64,000 bases of DNA, taken from positions 840,580 to 904,579 of the forward strand of contig NZ_FUZU01000001.1 in NCBI RefSeq assembly GCF_900167975.1, read 5' to 3'. Shown here in pieces: positions 7,411-17,882 of the stretch. Source of the DNA: Ohtaekwangia koreensis. Lineage in GTDB: Bacteria; Bacteroidota; Bacteroidia; Cytophagales; Cyclobacteriaceae. Positions within the stretch are counted from its first letter, which is position 1. Each line of letters starts with the position of its first letter. A program made the translations under genes and the position numbers. Under the pieces are notes generated by a model. It made no database searches and was not told where the DNA came from. It saw only the letters and a list, made by a program, of their open reading frames with translations.

Positions 7411-8502
7411 ATGGCAGAGATCACTAAATCTATACCCTTCGATGACCTTGAGCTTCCTGCTTTAACCCCAAAGTTTTCGTGGATAGTCGCGATGATTTTT
7501 TCTGTATTGTTTTTCCTGGTGCTTGATCTGGTCCTCGGCTCAGTAACTATACCCGTTACTGAAGTTATAAAGATATTAACCGGCCAGGGTTCTGAAAATA
7601 TAGCATGGCTTACGATCGTGCAGAACATACGGATACCGAAAGCGCTCACCGCTATACTTGCAGGATCAGCGCTATCCGTAAGCGGATTGCAGATGCAAAC
7701 GCTTTTTAGAAACCCGTTGGCAGGACCATCTGTACTCGGTGTTACATCGGGCGCGAGTTTCGGTGTCGCTATATTAATGCTGGGCACAGGGCACGTAACC
7801 AGCAACGTTGCCATTCGTCAGCTTGGTATAGGAGGGAGCTGGTTAATTATATTGGCTGCAGCCATAGGTTCCGCCATTGTACTGTTGATGGTCATCGGAC
7901 TATCATTACGCATCCGGGATAATGTTATACTTCTGATTGTCGGACTAATGTTATCGAATCTCATTATCGCGGTTGTAAGTATATGGCAGTACTTCAGTGA
8001 GCCCGAACAAATTCAGGATTACCTCATGTGGACTTTCGGAAGTCTGGGAGGTGTGTCGAGTGCACAATTAAATATACTATCCATCGTGATTCTGATGGGT
8101 ATAGCACTTGCCTTTATATCTTCTAAATTTTTGAATCTTTTATTGCTGGGTGAAAGCTATGCCGCCAGCATGGGATTGAACTTAAAGGTGGTGAAGATAC
8201 TCATCATCATTTCGACAAGCCTTCTGGCCGGAGCGATCACAGGTTTTTGTGGGCCGATCGGATTTATAGGTATAGCAGTGCCGCACCTCTGCAGAGCAGT
8301 TTTAAATACTTCCGATCATCGCGTGTTGGTTCCTTCCTGTTGCCTTTTGGGAGCCACGATCATGTTGGTGTGTGATATTGTGGCACAGTTACCTGGGCAT
8401 CATTCAGTATTGCCGATTAATGCTGTCACGGCAATCATTGGCTCGCCTGTCGTGATGTGGGTAATTCTGAAACAGAAGAATATACGATCCTCTTTCAGCT
8501 AA
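7411..8502 (+). CDS. btuC: Cobalamin/iron-type ABC transporter permease (FecCD family)
   Basis: The 363-residue protein has about ten hydrophobic helices and typical FecCD/BtuC segments: RIPKALTAILAGSALSVSG, LGVTSGASFG and the cytoplasmic coupling region GPIGFIGIAVPHLCR. It forms the membrane channel that moves corrinoid from the periplasmic binding protein into the cell, powered by the ATPase encoded 2 nt downstream. Placement directly behind a cobalamin riboswitch supports corrinoid rather than heme or siderophore as substrate. The spacing of 1 nt on both sides suggests translational coupling with its neighbours. The length is slightly above the usual 330-350 because of an N-terminal cytoplasmic stretch. 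Confidence 0.9.
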   Translation: MAEITKSIPFDDLELPALTPKFSWIVAMIFSVLFFLVLDLVLGSVTIPVTEVIKILTGQGSENIAWLTIVQNIRIPKALTAILAGSALSVSGLQMQTLFRNPLAGPSVLGVTSGASFGVAILMLGTGHVTSNVAIRQLGIGGSWLIILAAAIGSAIVLLMVIGLSLRIRDNVILLIVGLMLSNLIIAVVSIWQYFSEPEQIQDYLMWTFGSLGGVSSAQLNILSIVILMGIALAFISSKFLNLLLLGESYAASMGLNLKVVKILIIISTSLLAGAITGFCGPIGFIGIAVPHLCRAVLNTSDHRVLVPSCCLLGATIMLVCDIVAQLPGHHSVLPINAVTAIIGSPVVMWVILKQKNIRSSFS

Positions 8503-8503
8503 G

Positions 8504-9598
8504 ATGTATACGGAAAATACGATATCCTATACTTCGGTGATGCGCAATGCATCTGTAAAGGATGCACCTGATATACTCCGTGCGCAGAATCTTTCAATAG
8601 GTTATAAAGCTAAAGGGAAAGTCACGCCCGTAGGCAGTGCGTTGGAGTTCACTTTGAAGCCCGGACAATTTGTTTGTCTCTTAGGGTCTAACGGTGCTGG
8701 CAAGAGTACACTCATTCGAACATTGGCGGGTATTCAAAATCCCCTGGAGGGAAAGGTATATATAGGAGGTGTTGATATCAATACCATCCAGAAAGCAACG
8801 CTGGCGCAAAAACTTAGTCTTGTATTAGCGGAGAATGTGCAAGCCGGTAACCTGAATGTATATACTGTGTTGACGCTGGGGCGATATCCGTATGCTGATT
8901 GGTTTGGGACGCTTCGTAAACACGATAAAGTAATTATTAAGGAAGCCATTCGTGCAACCGGTATCGAAAAATACCTCGACAAGCAGATTCATCAGTTAAG
9001 TGATGGTGAGCGACAGAAAGTAATGATCACGCGTGCGCTGATACAAGATACACCGCTGATTATACTGGATGAACCAACGGCACACTTGGACCTGCCTAAT
9101 CGTGTGGAAATAATACGCCTATTACGAAGAATGGCGCGTCAAACTAAAAAAGCAATTTTGCTTTCTACACATGAGCTTGATCTGGCGCTACAAACTGCCG
9201 ATAGAATATGGCTCATGATGCCAAATCAATCTTTGATAACGGGAACACCTGAAGACTTGATTCTCAATGGGACATTTGAAAAAGCATTTCGTAAAAGTGG
9301 CTTTGATTTTTGTCGCGAGACAGGAACGTTCAAAGTAAATACTCTCGAGGATAACAAGAGAATACAACTCAAAGGTGACGGCACACTATATTTCTGGACA
9401 CACAGAGCATTGGAACGCGAGGGGTTTTATATAACAGAATCGTCTGCGACTATACTATATATTCAAGAGCACCACGATGATTATTGCTGGATGTTTGAAT
9501 CCGAGGGTAATGCTATTCGATTCAATACCATCGAAAATGTTATTGAATATTTAAGAGATAGATTTCTTCACCAGGAGAATGCCGTTGAAAAAGTATGA
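8504..9598 (+). CDS. btuD: Cobalamin-type ABC transporter ATPase with C-terminal extension
   Basis: The 364-residue protein has Walker A GSNGAGKST (about 62-70), signature LSDGERQK (about 164-171), Walker B LIILDEPTAHLD (about 187-198) and the switch histidine in LLSTHELD. This is the FecE/BtuD type of ABC ATPase that energises the permease just upstream. The protein is about 90 residues longer than the enterobacterial BtuD. The extra C-terminal piece (about 275-364, including FWTHRALEREGFYI) has no nucleotide-binding motifs and resembles the extension seen on related Bacteroidota transporters. An N-terminal stretch of about 25 residues precedes the domain, so a later start is possible. Confidence 0.9.
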   Translation: MYTENTISYTSVMRNASVKDAPDILRAQNLSIGYKAKGKVTPVGSALEFTLKPGQFVCLLGSNGAGKSTLIRTLAGIQNPLEGKVYIGGVDINTIQKATLAQKLSLVLAENVQAGNLNVYTVLTLGRYPYADWFGTLRKHDKVIIKEAIRATGIEKYLDKQIHQLSDGERQKVMITRALIQDTPLIILDEPTAHLDLPNRVEIIRLLRRMARQTKKAILLSTHELDLALQTADRIWLMMPNQSLITGTPEDLILNGTFEKAFRKSGFDFCRETGTFKVNTLEDNKRIQLKGDGTLYFWTHRALEREGFYITESSATILYIQEHHDDYCWMFESEGNAIRFNTIENVIEYLRDRFLHQENAVEKV

Positions 9599-9626
9599 TT
9601 ATAATTTGCTAACGCATATACTATAC

Positions 9627-10406
9627 ATGGGAAAAGACCTGACAAAAGTTACCAATACAGTTTTTATATGCAATGGCTCCACGTGTAAAAAGAATGGTGC
9701 TGAAGAAAGTGTGCGTGAGCTGCGTTGTGCTATAAAAATGGCAGGCTTGCACGAGATTACGCATACGGTAAAAACACTTTGTCTCGGACAATGTGAAAAT
9801 GCTCCCGTATTGTTTGTGGATCCGCAAGGTTCATGGTATAAACGAATGACAACCGAGACGATGGGCGAGTTTGTTAACATCAAACTCAAACAAAAAGGGG
9901 ATCTCGATTATAATCTTCTGTTCAGCAAAGGCTGGACAAAGATGTTTCCTGTACGTGATATCGAACCGAAAACGCGCCAAGAATTTTCTGTTCATCAAGA
10001 TGAAAGTATAGGTGAGATTTACGGGGCTGCTATTTACCCTTGGGAACACAACGTCTATCCGTTGTTGAAAGAGATTTTTCAGGTATACCGTTCGCAGCTT
10101 ACTATATATCATTATGACCAATTGTTACGCTCTGAGGAATTCAGTATCTACTATGCGGACGGAAAAGCTACAGTTGCCGGTAATAATGATGCTGAGAAGA
10201 TCGAAGTAATTATGGCTGCGGCCAGAGAGTCTGAGTTTTTTCTTTTGAAAGTAAGCAGGATTAAGATGTATCAGCGAAGTAGCGAGAGTACACGTGGTCT
10301 GTACATAGCGAATTCCAGGAATGGAGTCTTTCTAAATATTGAATGGAATGGTGAAGGCAACTTCTGGAATCATGTAGTTGACAACTATATTAACATAAGC
10401 GGTTAA
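9627..10406 (+). CDS. 2Fe-2S thioredoxin-like ferredoxin domain protein in the B12 operon
   Basis: With ATG 9627 the protein has 259 residues; an upstream ATG at 9579 would overlap btuD. The N-terminal domain has a thioredoxin-like ferredoxin pattern with four cysteines: CNGSTC (C15, C20) and CLGQCENAP (C52, C56). A second domain of about 150 residues (about 105-259) has no recognised motif. Family members bind a 2Fe-2S cluster and donate electrons. Between corrinoid uptake genes and cobN, a role in reducing cobalt or a corrinoid before adenosylation is plausible, but that is inference. No signal peptide is visible, so it is probably cytoplasmic. Confidence 0.75.
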   Translation: MGKDLTKVTNTVFICNGSTCKKNGAEESVRELRCAIKMAGLHEITHTVKTLCLGQCENAPVLFVDPQGSWYKRMTTETMGEFVNIKLKQKGDLDYNLLFSKGWTKMFPVRDIEPKTRQEFSVHQDESIGEIYGAAIYPWEHNVYPLLKEIFQVYRSQLTIYHYDQLLRSEEFSIYYADGKATVAGNNDAEKIEVIMAAARESEFFLLKVSRIKMYQRSSESTRGLYIANSRNGVFLNIEWNGEGNFWNHVVDNYINISG

Positions 10407-10451
10407 CAGTTGGAAGTATAAAATAGAATTATTAATCAGTTAATTATATAT

Positions 10452-12908
10452 ATGATATTTTTTTATCGCGCTATCTACTGGTCACTTTTTATAACGGTAG
10501 GAATGCCTGGTTTGATTTTAGCACAGCATAATTTAGTTGTAAAAGGCATTGTGAAGGATGAGTCGGGCAATCCCTTGCCGGTGGTAAATATAGTGCAGAA
10601 AGGTATTGCAACTGGAACGACATCAAATGATGCAGGATACTATACGATGAGTATATCAGCGCATGGTGCTGTTCTGGTATTTTCGCATCAAGGCTATAAA
10701 AGCCAGGAAGTAAGCGTGGCTGCCGGTGGCACTATAGATATAACAATGATAGCCGGTCTTGAGCAACTCAGCGAAGTTGTCATTACCGCTACACGCGCTG
10801 ACAGATTTATTGAGAGTGTTCCGCAGAAAATCAAAGTGATCGGGAGAGAGGATATTGATAAAACGGTTGCTACAGATCTTACCGACTTGTTAAAGAAAAC
10901 TGCTGGCGTAGATGTAATTCAATATCCGGGTTTGTTATCCGGTATAGGGATCAGAGGATTTCGTCCCCAGTTTTCCGGAATCAATCAGCGTACGCTTCTA
11001 TTGATTGATGGTCGTCCGGCCGGAGCAACCAACCTTGCTACGATCGATATGAATAATGTCGAGCGCATAGAAGTATTGAAAGGTCCTGCATCTGCACTCT
11101 ATGGTTCGCAAGCGATGGGAGGTGTAGTCAATATTATCACAAAGAAAACAAATGGCGAATTGAAAGGAAGAGCCTTCGCAGGTATAGGAAGTTTTGGAAT
11201 TACGCAAGGCGGATTTTCTTTGGGAGGCAATATTATCAGTAAACTTGATTTTGATGCCAGCTTCAACAGCTATAGTCAATCAAAGGATTTTAAGCTCGGA
11301 AGGAATAATCTTTTAAGGGACGCCTTTGACTTGAAACATGCCAATCGCATCCTGTGGACAGAAACCGGTAAACAAGATATAGCTGTAGAGGATACCCGTG
11401 GTGATGGCGATACACGACCGAATACAAGCTATAGCAACTACACTGCATCTGCACGATTGGGATATACTATAAATGACAAATGGCGGATAGACGCAAAAGG
11501 CGATCGGTTCTATGCGAAGAATGTAAATACACCGGGAGATATAGAGGACGGAAGCCTTAGTCCAGGAATGAAAGATATAGACCGGTATAGCAGTGATGTT
11601 ATTGCTAAAGGGAAGGTTACGAGTACAACGGAAATGACCGCGAAGTTCTTTACTGCAAGAGAGCAAGTTACCAATTACAACGTATCCGTTAATGACAGCA
11701 CTACGGTTCGATCAGAATATATAAGCGCACATAATCAGTTGACGTGGATCGGAGGACAATGGATGGCGCGTCAGCAGATTAAGGACCATTTTGTAACCAT
11801 AGGGGTGGATTATACACGCGTTGAACAAGAGAATCTCTCCTATAACGATTTGGGTATAGCAAGGAATGTATCTGCGCGTAGTCCGAATTTCGATCAGGCA
11901 AACACCGGTGCTTATGCGCAGGGTGAATTGAATTTTGCAGATAATCGCCTGAATGTGACCGCCGGTGTGCGGTACGAGAATATACAATATGACGTGATTG
12001 GTACAAATCTTTTCGCGGCCAGGTCTAAAGCGAGCAATGTTGTAAATCCAAGTGCGGGTGTCAACTATACTATACTTCCGAATGTTTCTTTACATGCAAC
12101 GTTTGGAACAGGTTTTACTACTGTAAGTGTTTTTGAAATAGCCGGGTATAGCGAAACGAAAGTGGACAAGAATAAAAAAGATGGCGTTGATACGGTAGAT
12201 GTTTGGATTGGCAATGCAGATCTGAAGAATCAACAAAGTGCCACGGTGGATGCCGGTATCCGGTATATAAATAACAAGTCTGGCATCACGGCAGATGTTA
12301 CATATTTCCATACCAATTTCGAAAACAATGTAATATCGAGTATTACGCAGTATCCAGCGCAAGTAGCGGAATCAGGTGCAGCGATACGAAACAGGAATTC
12401 TTATACGAATGCCAAAGGAACAGCGCTTACGGGTATTGAATTCGATCTTTCGTATGACCTTGGTATTGCAATGGAAAAAAGCCACTCTTTGAAATTATTT
12501 GCCAGTGGTGTATATATATTGAAGGCAGAGGAGATTCGTGAAATATACCTTCAGCCCTCGCCGCTTACATTAGCAATGCATAACGTAGCTGATTTCACAC
12601 TCAATTATGGAGTGAGTTATGATAACTTGAAATGGTTATCAACACGATTCTCAGGAAGGTATGTTGGCAGAAGATACGATACCGACTGGTCGTATTACCT
12701 GAGCGCTGACAATGCATACGGTGCTGGTAACTATGCAGACATTCAATACCCCGCCTTTATGGTGCTGGATTGGTCCGTAAGCGTTAAGAAGAAAAATAGT
12801 GAGGTAGCCCTGATGATCGGAAACCTCACCGATGAAAACTATTATGAGAAACGCGGTTACAACATGATGGGCAGAAACTATATGCTGAAGTATATACTGC
12901 ATTTTTAA
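10452..12908 (+). CDS. btuB: TonB-dependent receptor, BtuB-like corrinoid importer
   Basis: The 818-residue outer-membrane protein begins with a signal peptide ending near LILAQ. A carboxypeptidase-regulatory-like beta domain follows (about 28-110, GIVKDESGNPLPVVNI), then a plug domain (VERIEVLKGPASALYGSQAMGG, quoted as RIEVLKGPASALYGS, at about 204-218) and a 22-strand-type barrel. The last residues MLKYILHF end in an aromatic residue, as in outer-membrane barrels. It should import corrinoids across the outer membrane with TonB energy. The substrate is inferred from the riboswitch-led operon with btuC/btuD upstream and cobW/cobN downstream. Confidence 0.87.
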   Translation: MIFFYRAIYWSLFITVGMPGLILAQHNLVVKGIVKDESGNPLPVVNIVQKGIATGTTSNDAGYYTMSISAHGAVLVFSHQGYKSQEVSVAAGGTIDITMIAGLEQLSEVVITATRADRFIESVPQKIKVIGREDIDKTVATDLTDLLKKTAGVDVIQYPGLLSGIGIRGFRPQFSGINQRTLLLIDGRPAGATNLATIDMNNVERIEVLKGPASALYGSQAMGGVVNIITKKTNGELKGRAFAGIGSFGITQGGFSLGGNIISKLDFDASFNSYSQSKDFKLGRNNLLRDAFDLKHANRILWTETGKQDIAVEDTRGDGDTRPNTSYSNYTASARLGYTINDKWRIDAKGDRFYAKNVNTPGDIEDGSLSPGMKDIDRYSSDVIAKGKVTSTTEMTAKFFTAREQVTNYNVSVNDSTTVRSEYISAHNQLTWIGGQWMARQQIKDHFVTIGVDYTRVEQENLSYNDLGIARNVSARSPNFDQANTGAYAQGELNFADNRLNVTAGVRYENIQYDVIGTNLFAARSKASNVVNPSAGVNYTILPNVSLHATFGTGFTTVSVFEIAGYSETKVDKNKKDGVDTVDVWIGNADLKNQQSATVDAGIRYINNKSGITADVTYFHTNFENNVISSITQYPAQVAESGAAIRNRNSYTNAKGTALTGIEFDLSYDLGIAMEKSHSLKLFASGVYILKAEEIREIYLQPSPLTLAMHNVADFTLNYGVSYDNLKWLSTRFSGRYVGRRYDTDWSYYLSADNAYGAGNYADIQYPAFMVLDWSVSVKKKNSEVALMIGNLTDENYYEKRGYNMMGRNYMLKYILHF

Positions 12909-12942
12909 TTCACATAAACTATACATCTTAACGATACGCTTT

Positions 12943-14007
12943 ATGAATAAAAAACTTCCAATCACAATCATTACCGGATTTCTTGGATCCGGAAAGACTA
13001 CACTGCTACATCATATATTGAAAAATCCGGAAGGAAAACGGATTGCTGTAATTGTAAATGAATTTGGCGAAGTTGGTGTCGATGGAGAGTTATTGAAATC
13101 ATCGGATTGTGGATGTGCAGAGGAAGATATACTCGAGCTTACCAACGGTTGCCTGTGTTGTACCGTGCAGGAAGAATTTTTACCCGTGATGCTTCGGCTT
13201 ATGGAGCGTAAAGATCAGTTGGATCATATCGTTATTGAGACCTCCGGACTTGCGCTGCCTAAGCCATTGATCCGCGCAGTTAACTGGCCTGATTTGAAAG
13301 CGCATGTAACGGTAGATGCCGTGATCACGGTCGTGGATGCTGTAGGGCAAGCAACCGGTGAAATATGTGATCGTGAAAAAGTGCAGGCACAACGCGAGGC
13401 CGATGATTCACTTGATCATGAGACACCAATCGAAGAGCTCTTCGAAGATCAACTTAATTGTGCCGACCTGGTGATCATCTCCAAGCGTGACCTGGTAGCA
13501 GAGAGTACATATGAGGGTATTCGGGAAATCATCAGGAAGAATTTGCGCAACGATACGATAAAAATCATTCCTGCTGCGAAAGGTATAGTAGATACAAATA
13601 TACTATTGGGTGTCCTTGCGGCTTCTGAAGATGATCTGGATTCACGATACTCGCATCACGAAGCAGAACATGCCCTCGGTGTAGATCATGAACATGATGA
13701 TGGTTTTACTTCGCTGGTAATAACGATACAGCAGGCGCATACACCTGAGCAATTGGAGACAGCGCTTTTGCAATTGATCCGGGAGTTTGAAATATACCGT
13801 ATTAAAGGATTCATTAACGTTCACGGTAAATCTATGCGTATGATCATTCAGGGGGTGGGCGATCGCTTTGAAAAACACTTCGACAGACATTGGCGACCTG
13901 ATGAAGCGCGCGCTACGAAACTTGTTGTGATTGGACATGAGTTGTCGGAGGATGCTGTAAATGCAACGGTGGAGCGATTTCTAAATCAATCCGTAACCGC
14001 TCTGTAG
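12943..14007 (+). CDS. cobW: CobW-family metal-delivery GTPase
   Basis: The 354-residue protein has a P-loop GFLGSGKTTLL (about 10-20), the GCLCCTV CxCC metal site (about 69-75) and the guanine-specificity-like motif ISKRDL. The C-terminal CobW domain follows a His/Asp/Glu-rich linker (SHHEAEHALGVDHEHDD). Members use GTP to deliver a specific metal ion to a client enzyme. Directly before cobN, the likely cargo is Co(II) for corrin metallation. The gene starts 34 nt after btuB and ends 32 nt before cobN, consistent with one transcript. Confidence 0.92.
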   Translation: MNKKLPITIITGFLGSGKTTLLHHILKNPEGKRIAVIVNEFGEVGVDGELLKSSDCGCAEEDILELTNGCLCCTVQEEFLPVMLRLMERKDQLDHIVIETSGLALPKPLIRAVNWPDLKAHVTVDAVITVVDAVGQATGEICDREKVQAQREADDSLDHETPIEELFEDQLNCADLVIISKRDLVAESTYEGIREIIRKNLRNDTIKIIPAAKGIVDTNILLGVLAASEDDLDSRYSHHEAEHALGVDHEHDDGFTSLVITIQQAHTPEQLETALLQLIREFEIYRIKGFINVHGKSMRMIIQGVGDRFEKHFDRHWRPDEARATKLVVIGHELSEDAVNATVERFLNQSVTAL

Positions 14008-14039
14008 AATTTATAAGCGTATAACTTTAACCTGAAACA

Positions 14040-17000
14040 ATGCACCTCATATCTGCTATTCCCGGAGGATGGAGTCCGAATCAGGACGGGGTGGTATATG
14101 TGGATCAAAGTCCGGGTGATATTATATTCCTGTCTGCCAGCGATACCGAACTCGCGGCATTTTCCGAAGCCTATAAAAAGATATACATACAGAATTCCGC
14201 AATTCCATCTATACGATTATCCAACCTCGCGAATTTCAGGCAGGAGCTTACGATTGATACCTATAGCGAGGAAGTATTGGCAAAAGCAAAGCTGATCGTG
14301 GTGCGTATCCTTGGTGGAAAAAGTTACTTCGGATATCTTGTAGAGCAGATTATAACTATAAATAGAGATCACAAGGTTCCTGTTATTTTCCTTCCGGGAC
14401 ATGATTCTATGGATCCTGAACTTATACAATGTTCCTCCATTGATACAACGTTCTTTCATCAGCTTTGGAAATATTTTCTAGTGATAGATGTGAAAAATAG
14501 TAGTTCCGTATTGAAACTATTGTTTAATAAGTTCTTTAATTTAAATTTTGCAGTAGACGAACCGTTGTCTGCCCCGGAGATTTTTATATTCCATCCTGCT
14601 GATGGTATAATTAATACAGAGCACGAAACTGCGAAAGAAGCTGAGGCTGTCATCATCGTGTACCGTGCCCATTATCTTTCCAATAACCTCGGGCCAGTTC
14701 TTCAGCTTGTATATGAATTGAAAGAACGAAATATAGCGTCTGTTATAGTCTTTGTTACCAGCTTGCGTGAAATATACCAGGTGAATGAATTGTTTTCAGT
14801 GTTGGATGCATTGAAGAAAAACAGACTTGGTGTAATCATCAAGACGACAGGCTTTTCAATCAAGCAATTTCAGGAAGTGGATTCCTCAGACTTTATCTAT
14901 GCAAGGATAAATGTACCGGTGATCCAGGCGATTCATGCAGCATCAACTTATCAGGCATGGAAGGAGGGAAGCTTTGGTCTCTCACCAACCGATATCGCGA
15001 TGAATGTAGCATTGCCTGAACTGGATGGCAGAATCATTACCAAGCCTATATCTTTTAAAAAAGCAAACGATAAGGATGTCTTAACGGACTCAAGTACGGT
15101 ATATTATAATGCTTATATACCGGGCTGCAAGTTTGTCGCCCGGTTTGCGAGTAATTGGATTACACTGCAGCAAAAGAAAAACGCGGAAAAGAAAATAGCG
15201 CTCATTCTACCAAACTATCCCAACAAAGACAGTCGGCTTGCTAATGGTGTGGGGTTGGATACTCCACAAAGTACCATTGAAATTGTAAAGGCGTTATATG
15301 GCGAAGGGTACAGTATCGGTGATGCATTCCCTCAGGATGCGGAAGAGCTTATGCAGGTGATCGGTTCGCGCATTACCAATGAACTCGGTTCACGCTATAC
15401 GAGACCTTACCAGGTTTCGCTTTCGCTTGATTCTTTTAACCAGTTCTATAACCAGCTATCAGAAGAATTGCGGATAAAGATTGCGAGTCAGTGGGGCGAT
15501 GTAACAGATGATCCATATTTCGATGGCGAGGGCTTTGCTATACCGGGTATATATTCTGGAAATGTATTTGTTAGTATACAACCTTCGCGCGGATATCATA
15601 TCGATGTTCATAACGCATATCATTCACCCGATCTGCCGCCACCGTATTATTACTTTGCTTTTTACTGGTGGACACAATGTATATTCAAATCGGATGCAAT
15701 TGTACACATCGGGAAACACGGAAACCTTGAATGGCTTCCCGGGAAAAGCCTGGCGCTTAGCGACACCAGTTGTTTTCCGGCTGCTGTATTCGGAGCTATA
15801 CCTCAGTTTTATCCATTCATTATAAATGACCCGGGTGAAGGTTCGCAGGCCAAGAGGCGTACACAGACAGTGATTATCGATCATCTTATTCCACCCATGA
15901 CACGTGCTGAAACCTACGGTGTGCTCATGCAGCTTGAGAATTTAATTGATGAATATTACGAAGCGGTTCATGCCGATGTAAAGCGCGCTGCTATACTTCG
16001 GAGTAATATTGAAAAACTTGTGAACGAACACCAGTTAAAAAAAGATCTTGAAATTGATTCTGATAACCTGGACGAGTTACTGGTAAAGCTTGATGGGTAT
16101 TTATGTGAAATCAAAGAAGCGCAAATTCGGGATGGCCTTCATATTTTCGGAAGGGTCCCGGAAGGTAATCAACTACTGGACTTGATCATCGCGCTACACC
16201 GTCTTCCTTCGGCTAATCGTATTGGAATTACCCAGGCTTTGGCCAGAGATATAGGTATAGGAATCGATCCGTTGCAAGTTGAATACGCCACTCCGTTTAA
16301 TCAATCAATCTTTAATATCGCGTGTCGCACGAATGGCGATGTAGTAGAGGCACTGGAAGTAAAGGCCAAGGAATTATTGTCGCTCAGCCTTGAGTTATAC
16401 AATAATAATAGTATACAAGATGATACCATCGTGTCGCAGTTTCCGCAGACATTTGCTGTGATTGACTATATTTTGAGTGATACACTTAAAAAGCTACAGG
16501 CTACTACGTATGAAATTGATCATTTGCTAAACGGGCTATCCGGTAAATATATACCTGCTGGCGGATCAGGCGCTCCAACCCGCGGTCGTCTGGACATTCT
16601 TCCTACCGGGAAAAACTTTTATTCTATTGACGTGCGCACGATTCCAACGGAAGCAGCATACCAGGTGGGAGCGAAAAGCGTAGCGGCATTGGTGCAACGG
16701 TATATGCAGGAACATGGTGAGTATCCCGAAAGTATAGCATTATCGGTATGGGGAACTTCTACTATGCGAACGGGGGGTGATGATATAGCGCAAGCTATGG
16801 CGCTGATGGGCGTAAGACCTGTCTGGCAGAATGTAAACAGGCGTGTCACTGATTTTCAGGTGATTCCTCTTTTTCAATTGGGCAGACCTCGCATTGATGT
16901 TATGCTTCGTATCTCCGGATTTTTCAGAGATGCATTTCCGGATATAATTTCATTATACAATGCCGTGGTAGAAAAGATAGCTTCACTGGACGAAACAGAC

Positions 17001-17798
17001 GAAGAGAATTTTATTCGAAAGCGAATCAGAAAAGATCGCGAGCAATGGTTAGCACAGGGATATACCTCTGAACAGGCGCAACAGATGGCATCGTTTCGTG
17101 TATTCGGATCGAAGCCCGGTGCTTATGGTGCCGGGTTGCAGGCGCTAATTGATGAGCAGGCGTGGGATAGTAAAGGGGATCTGGCTGAAGCATATATAGC
17201 CTGGAGCAGTTATGCGTATGGTAAACAGGCACGCGGTGTTTCAGCTACACATACATTCAGAAATCAATTGGCGCATATACAGGCCGTTGTACAGAACCAG
17301 GACAATCGTGAGCATGATATACTGGACTCTGATGATTATTACCAGTTTCAGGGTGGACTAGCCAACGCTGTGCAGCAAGAACGTGGCGAACAGCCGGCTA
17401 TATACTTTGGCGATCATGCCCGTCCGGATAACCCAAAGATAAAATCACTGAAACAAGAGTTGTTGAAAGTATTCAGGTCACGCGTTATAAATCCAAAATG
17501 GATTGAAGGTGTGAAGCGTCATGGCTATAAAGGAGCTTTCGAAATGGCTGCTACGCTCGACTATATGTTTGCGTACGATGCCACTACCGACCTCGTAGAG
17601 GATTTTATGTATGAAGAGATCGCTCAAGCATATCTGTTTAATGAAGATACCCGCGCTTTCATTGAGAAGGCAAATCCCCTGGCATTGCGCGACATGAGTG
17701 AGCGCTTGCTCGAAGCTATACAACGTGGTATGTGGCAAACTCCATCCGAGAATACCGTTCGCAAGCTCCGTGATATATACATTATCATGGAAGAGTAA
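14040..17798 (+). CDS. cobN: Cobaltochelatase large subunit CobN
   Basis: The 1252-residue size and internal segments match CobN/BchH large chelatase subunits, for example VHIGKHGNLEWLPGK with its conserved histidines, and DILPTGKNFYSIDVRTIPT (about residue 847 onward). CobN inserts Co(II) into hydrogenobyrinic acid a,c-diamide in the aerobic B12 pathway. It needs an AAA+/VWA partner; no cobS/cobT is present, but the fused ChlI/ChlD-type gene at 5043-6740 is the natural candidate. The cobW gene lies directly upstream and a metal transporter directly downstream. BchH or a nickel-specific homologue is unlikely in this setting. Confidence 0.95.
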   Translation: MHLISAIPGGWSPNQDGVVYVDQSPGDIIFLSASDTELAAFSEAYKKIYIQNSAIPSIRLSNLANFRQELTIDTYSEEVLAKAKLIVVRILGGKSYFGYLVEQIITINRDHKVPVIFLPGHDSMDPELIQCSSIDTTFFHQLWKYFLVIDVKNSSSVLKLLFNKFFNLNFAVDEPLSAPEIFIFHPADGIINTEHETAKEAEAVIIVYRAHYLSNNLGPVLQLVYELKERNIASVIVFVTSLREIYQVNELFSVLDALKKNRLGVIIKTTGFSIKQFQEVDSSDFIYARINVPVIQAIHAASTYQAWKEGSFGLSPTDIAMNVALPELDGRIITKPISFKKANDKDVLTDSSTVYYNAYIPGCKFVARFASNWITLQQKKNAEKKIALILPNYPNKDSRLANGVGLDTPQSTIEIVKALYGEGYSIGDAFPQDAEELMQVIGSRITNELGSRYTRPYQVSLSLDSFNQFYNQLSEELRIKIASQWGDVTDDPYFDGEGFAIPGIYSGNVFVSIQPSRGYHIDVHNAYHSPDLPPPYYYFAFYWWTQCIFKSDAIVHIGKHGNLEWLPGKSLALSDTSCFPAAVFGAIPQFYPFIINDPGEGSQAKRRTQTVIIDHLIPPMTRAETYGVLMQLENLIDEYYEAVHADVKRAAILRSNIEKLVNEHQLKKDLEIDSDNLDELLVKLDGYLCEIKEAQIRDGLHIFGRVPEGNQLLDLIIALHRLPSANRIGITQALARDIGIGIDPLQVEYATPFNQSIFNIACRTNGDVVEALEVKAKELLSLSLELYNNNSIQDDTIVSQFPQTFAVIDYILSDTLKKLQATTYEIDHLLNGLSGKYIPAGGSGAPTRGRLDILPTGKNFYSIDVRTIPTEAAYQVGAKSVAALVQRYMQEHGEYPESIALSVWGTSTMRTGGDDIAQAMALMGVRPVWQNVNRRVTDFQVIPLFQLGRPRIDVMLRISGFFRDAFPDIISLYNAVVEKIASLDETDEENFIRKRIRKDREQWLAQGYTSEQAQQMASFRVFGSKPGAYGAGLQALIDEQAWDSKGDLAEAYIAWSSYAYGKQARGVSATHTFRNQLAHIQAVVQNQDNREHDILDSDDYYQFQGGLANAVQQERGEQPAIYFGDHARPDNPKIKSLKQELLKVFRSRVINPKWIEGVKRHGYKGAFEMAATLDYMFAYDATTDLVEDFMYEEIAQAYLFNEDTRAFIEKANPLALRDMSERLLEAIQRGMWQTPSENTVRKLRDIYIIMEE

Positions 17799-17882
17799 TT
17801 AAAGCTAGAGCGAAGTGATAAACTGAATAATAAAATAAGGTTAATGGAAGAGTAATGAGACGTGATAATAAATATAGTATAG

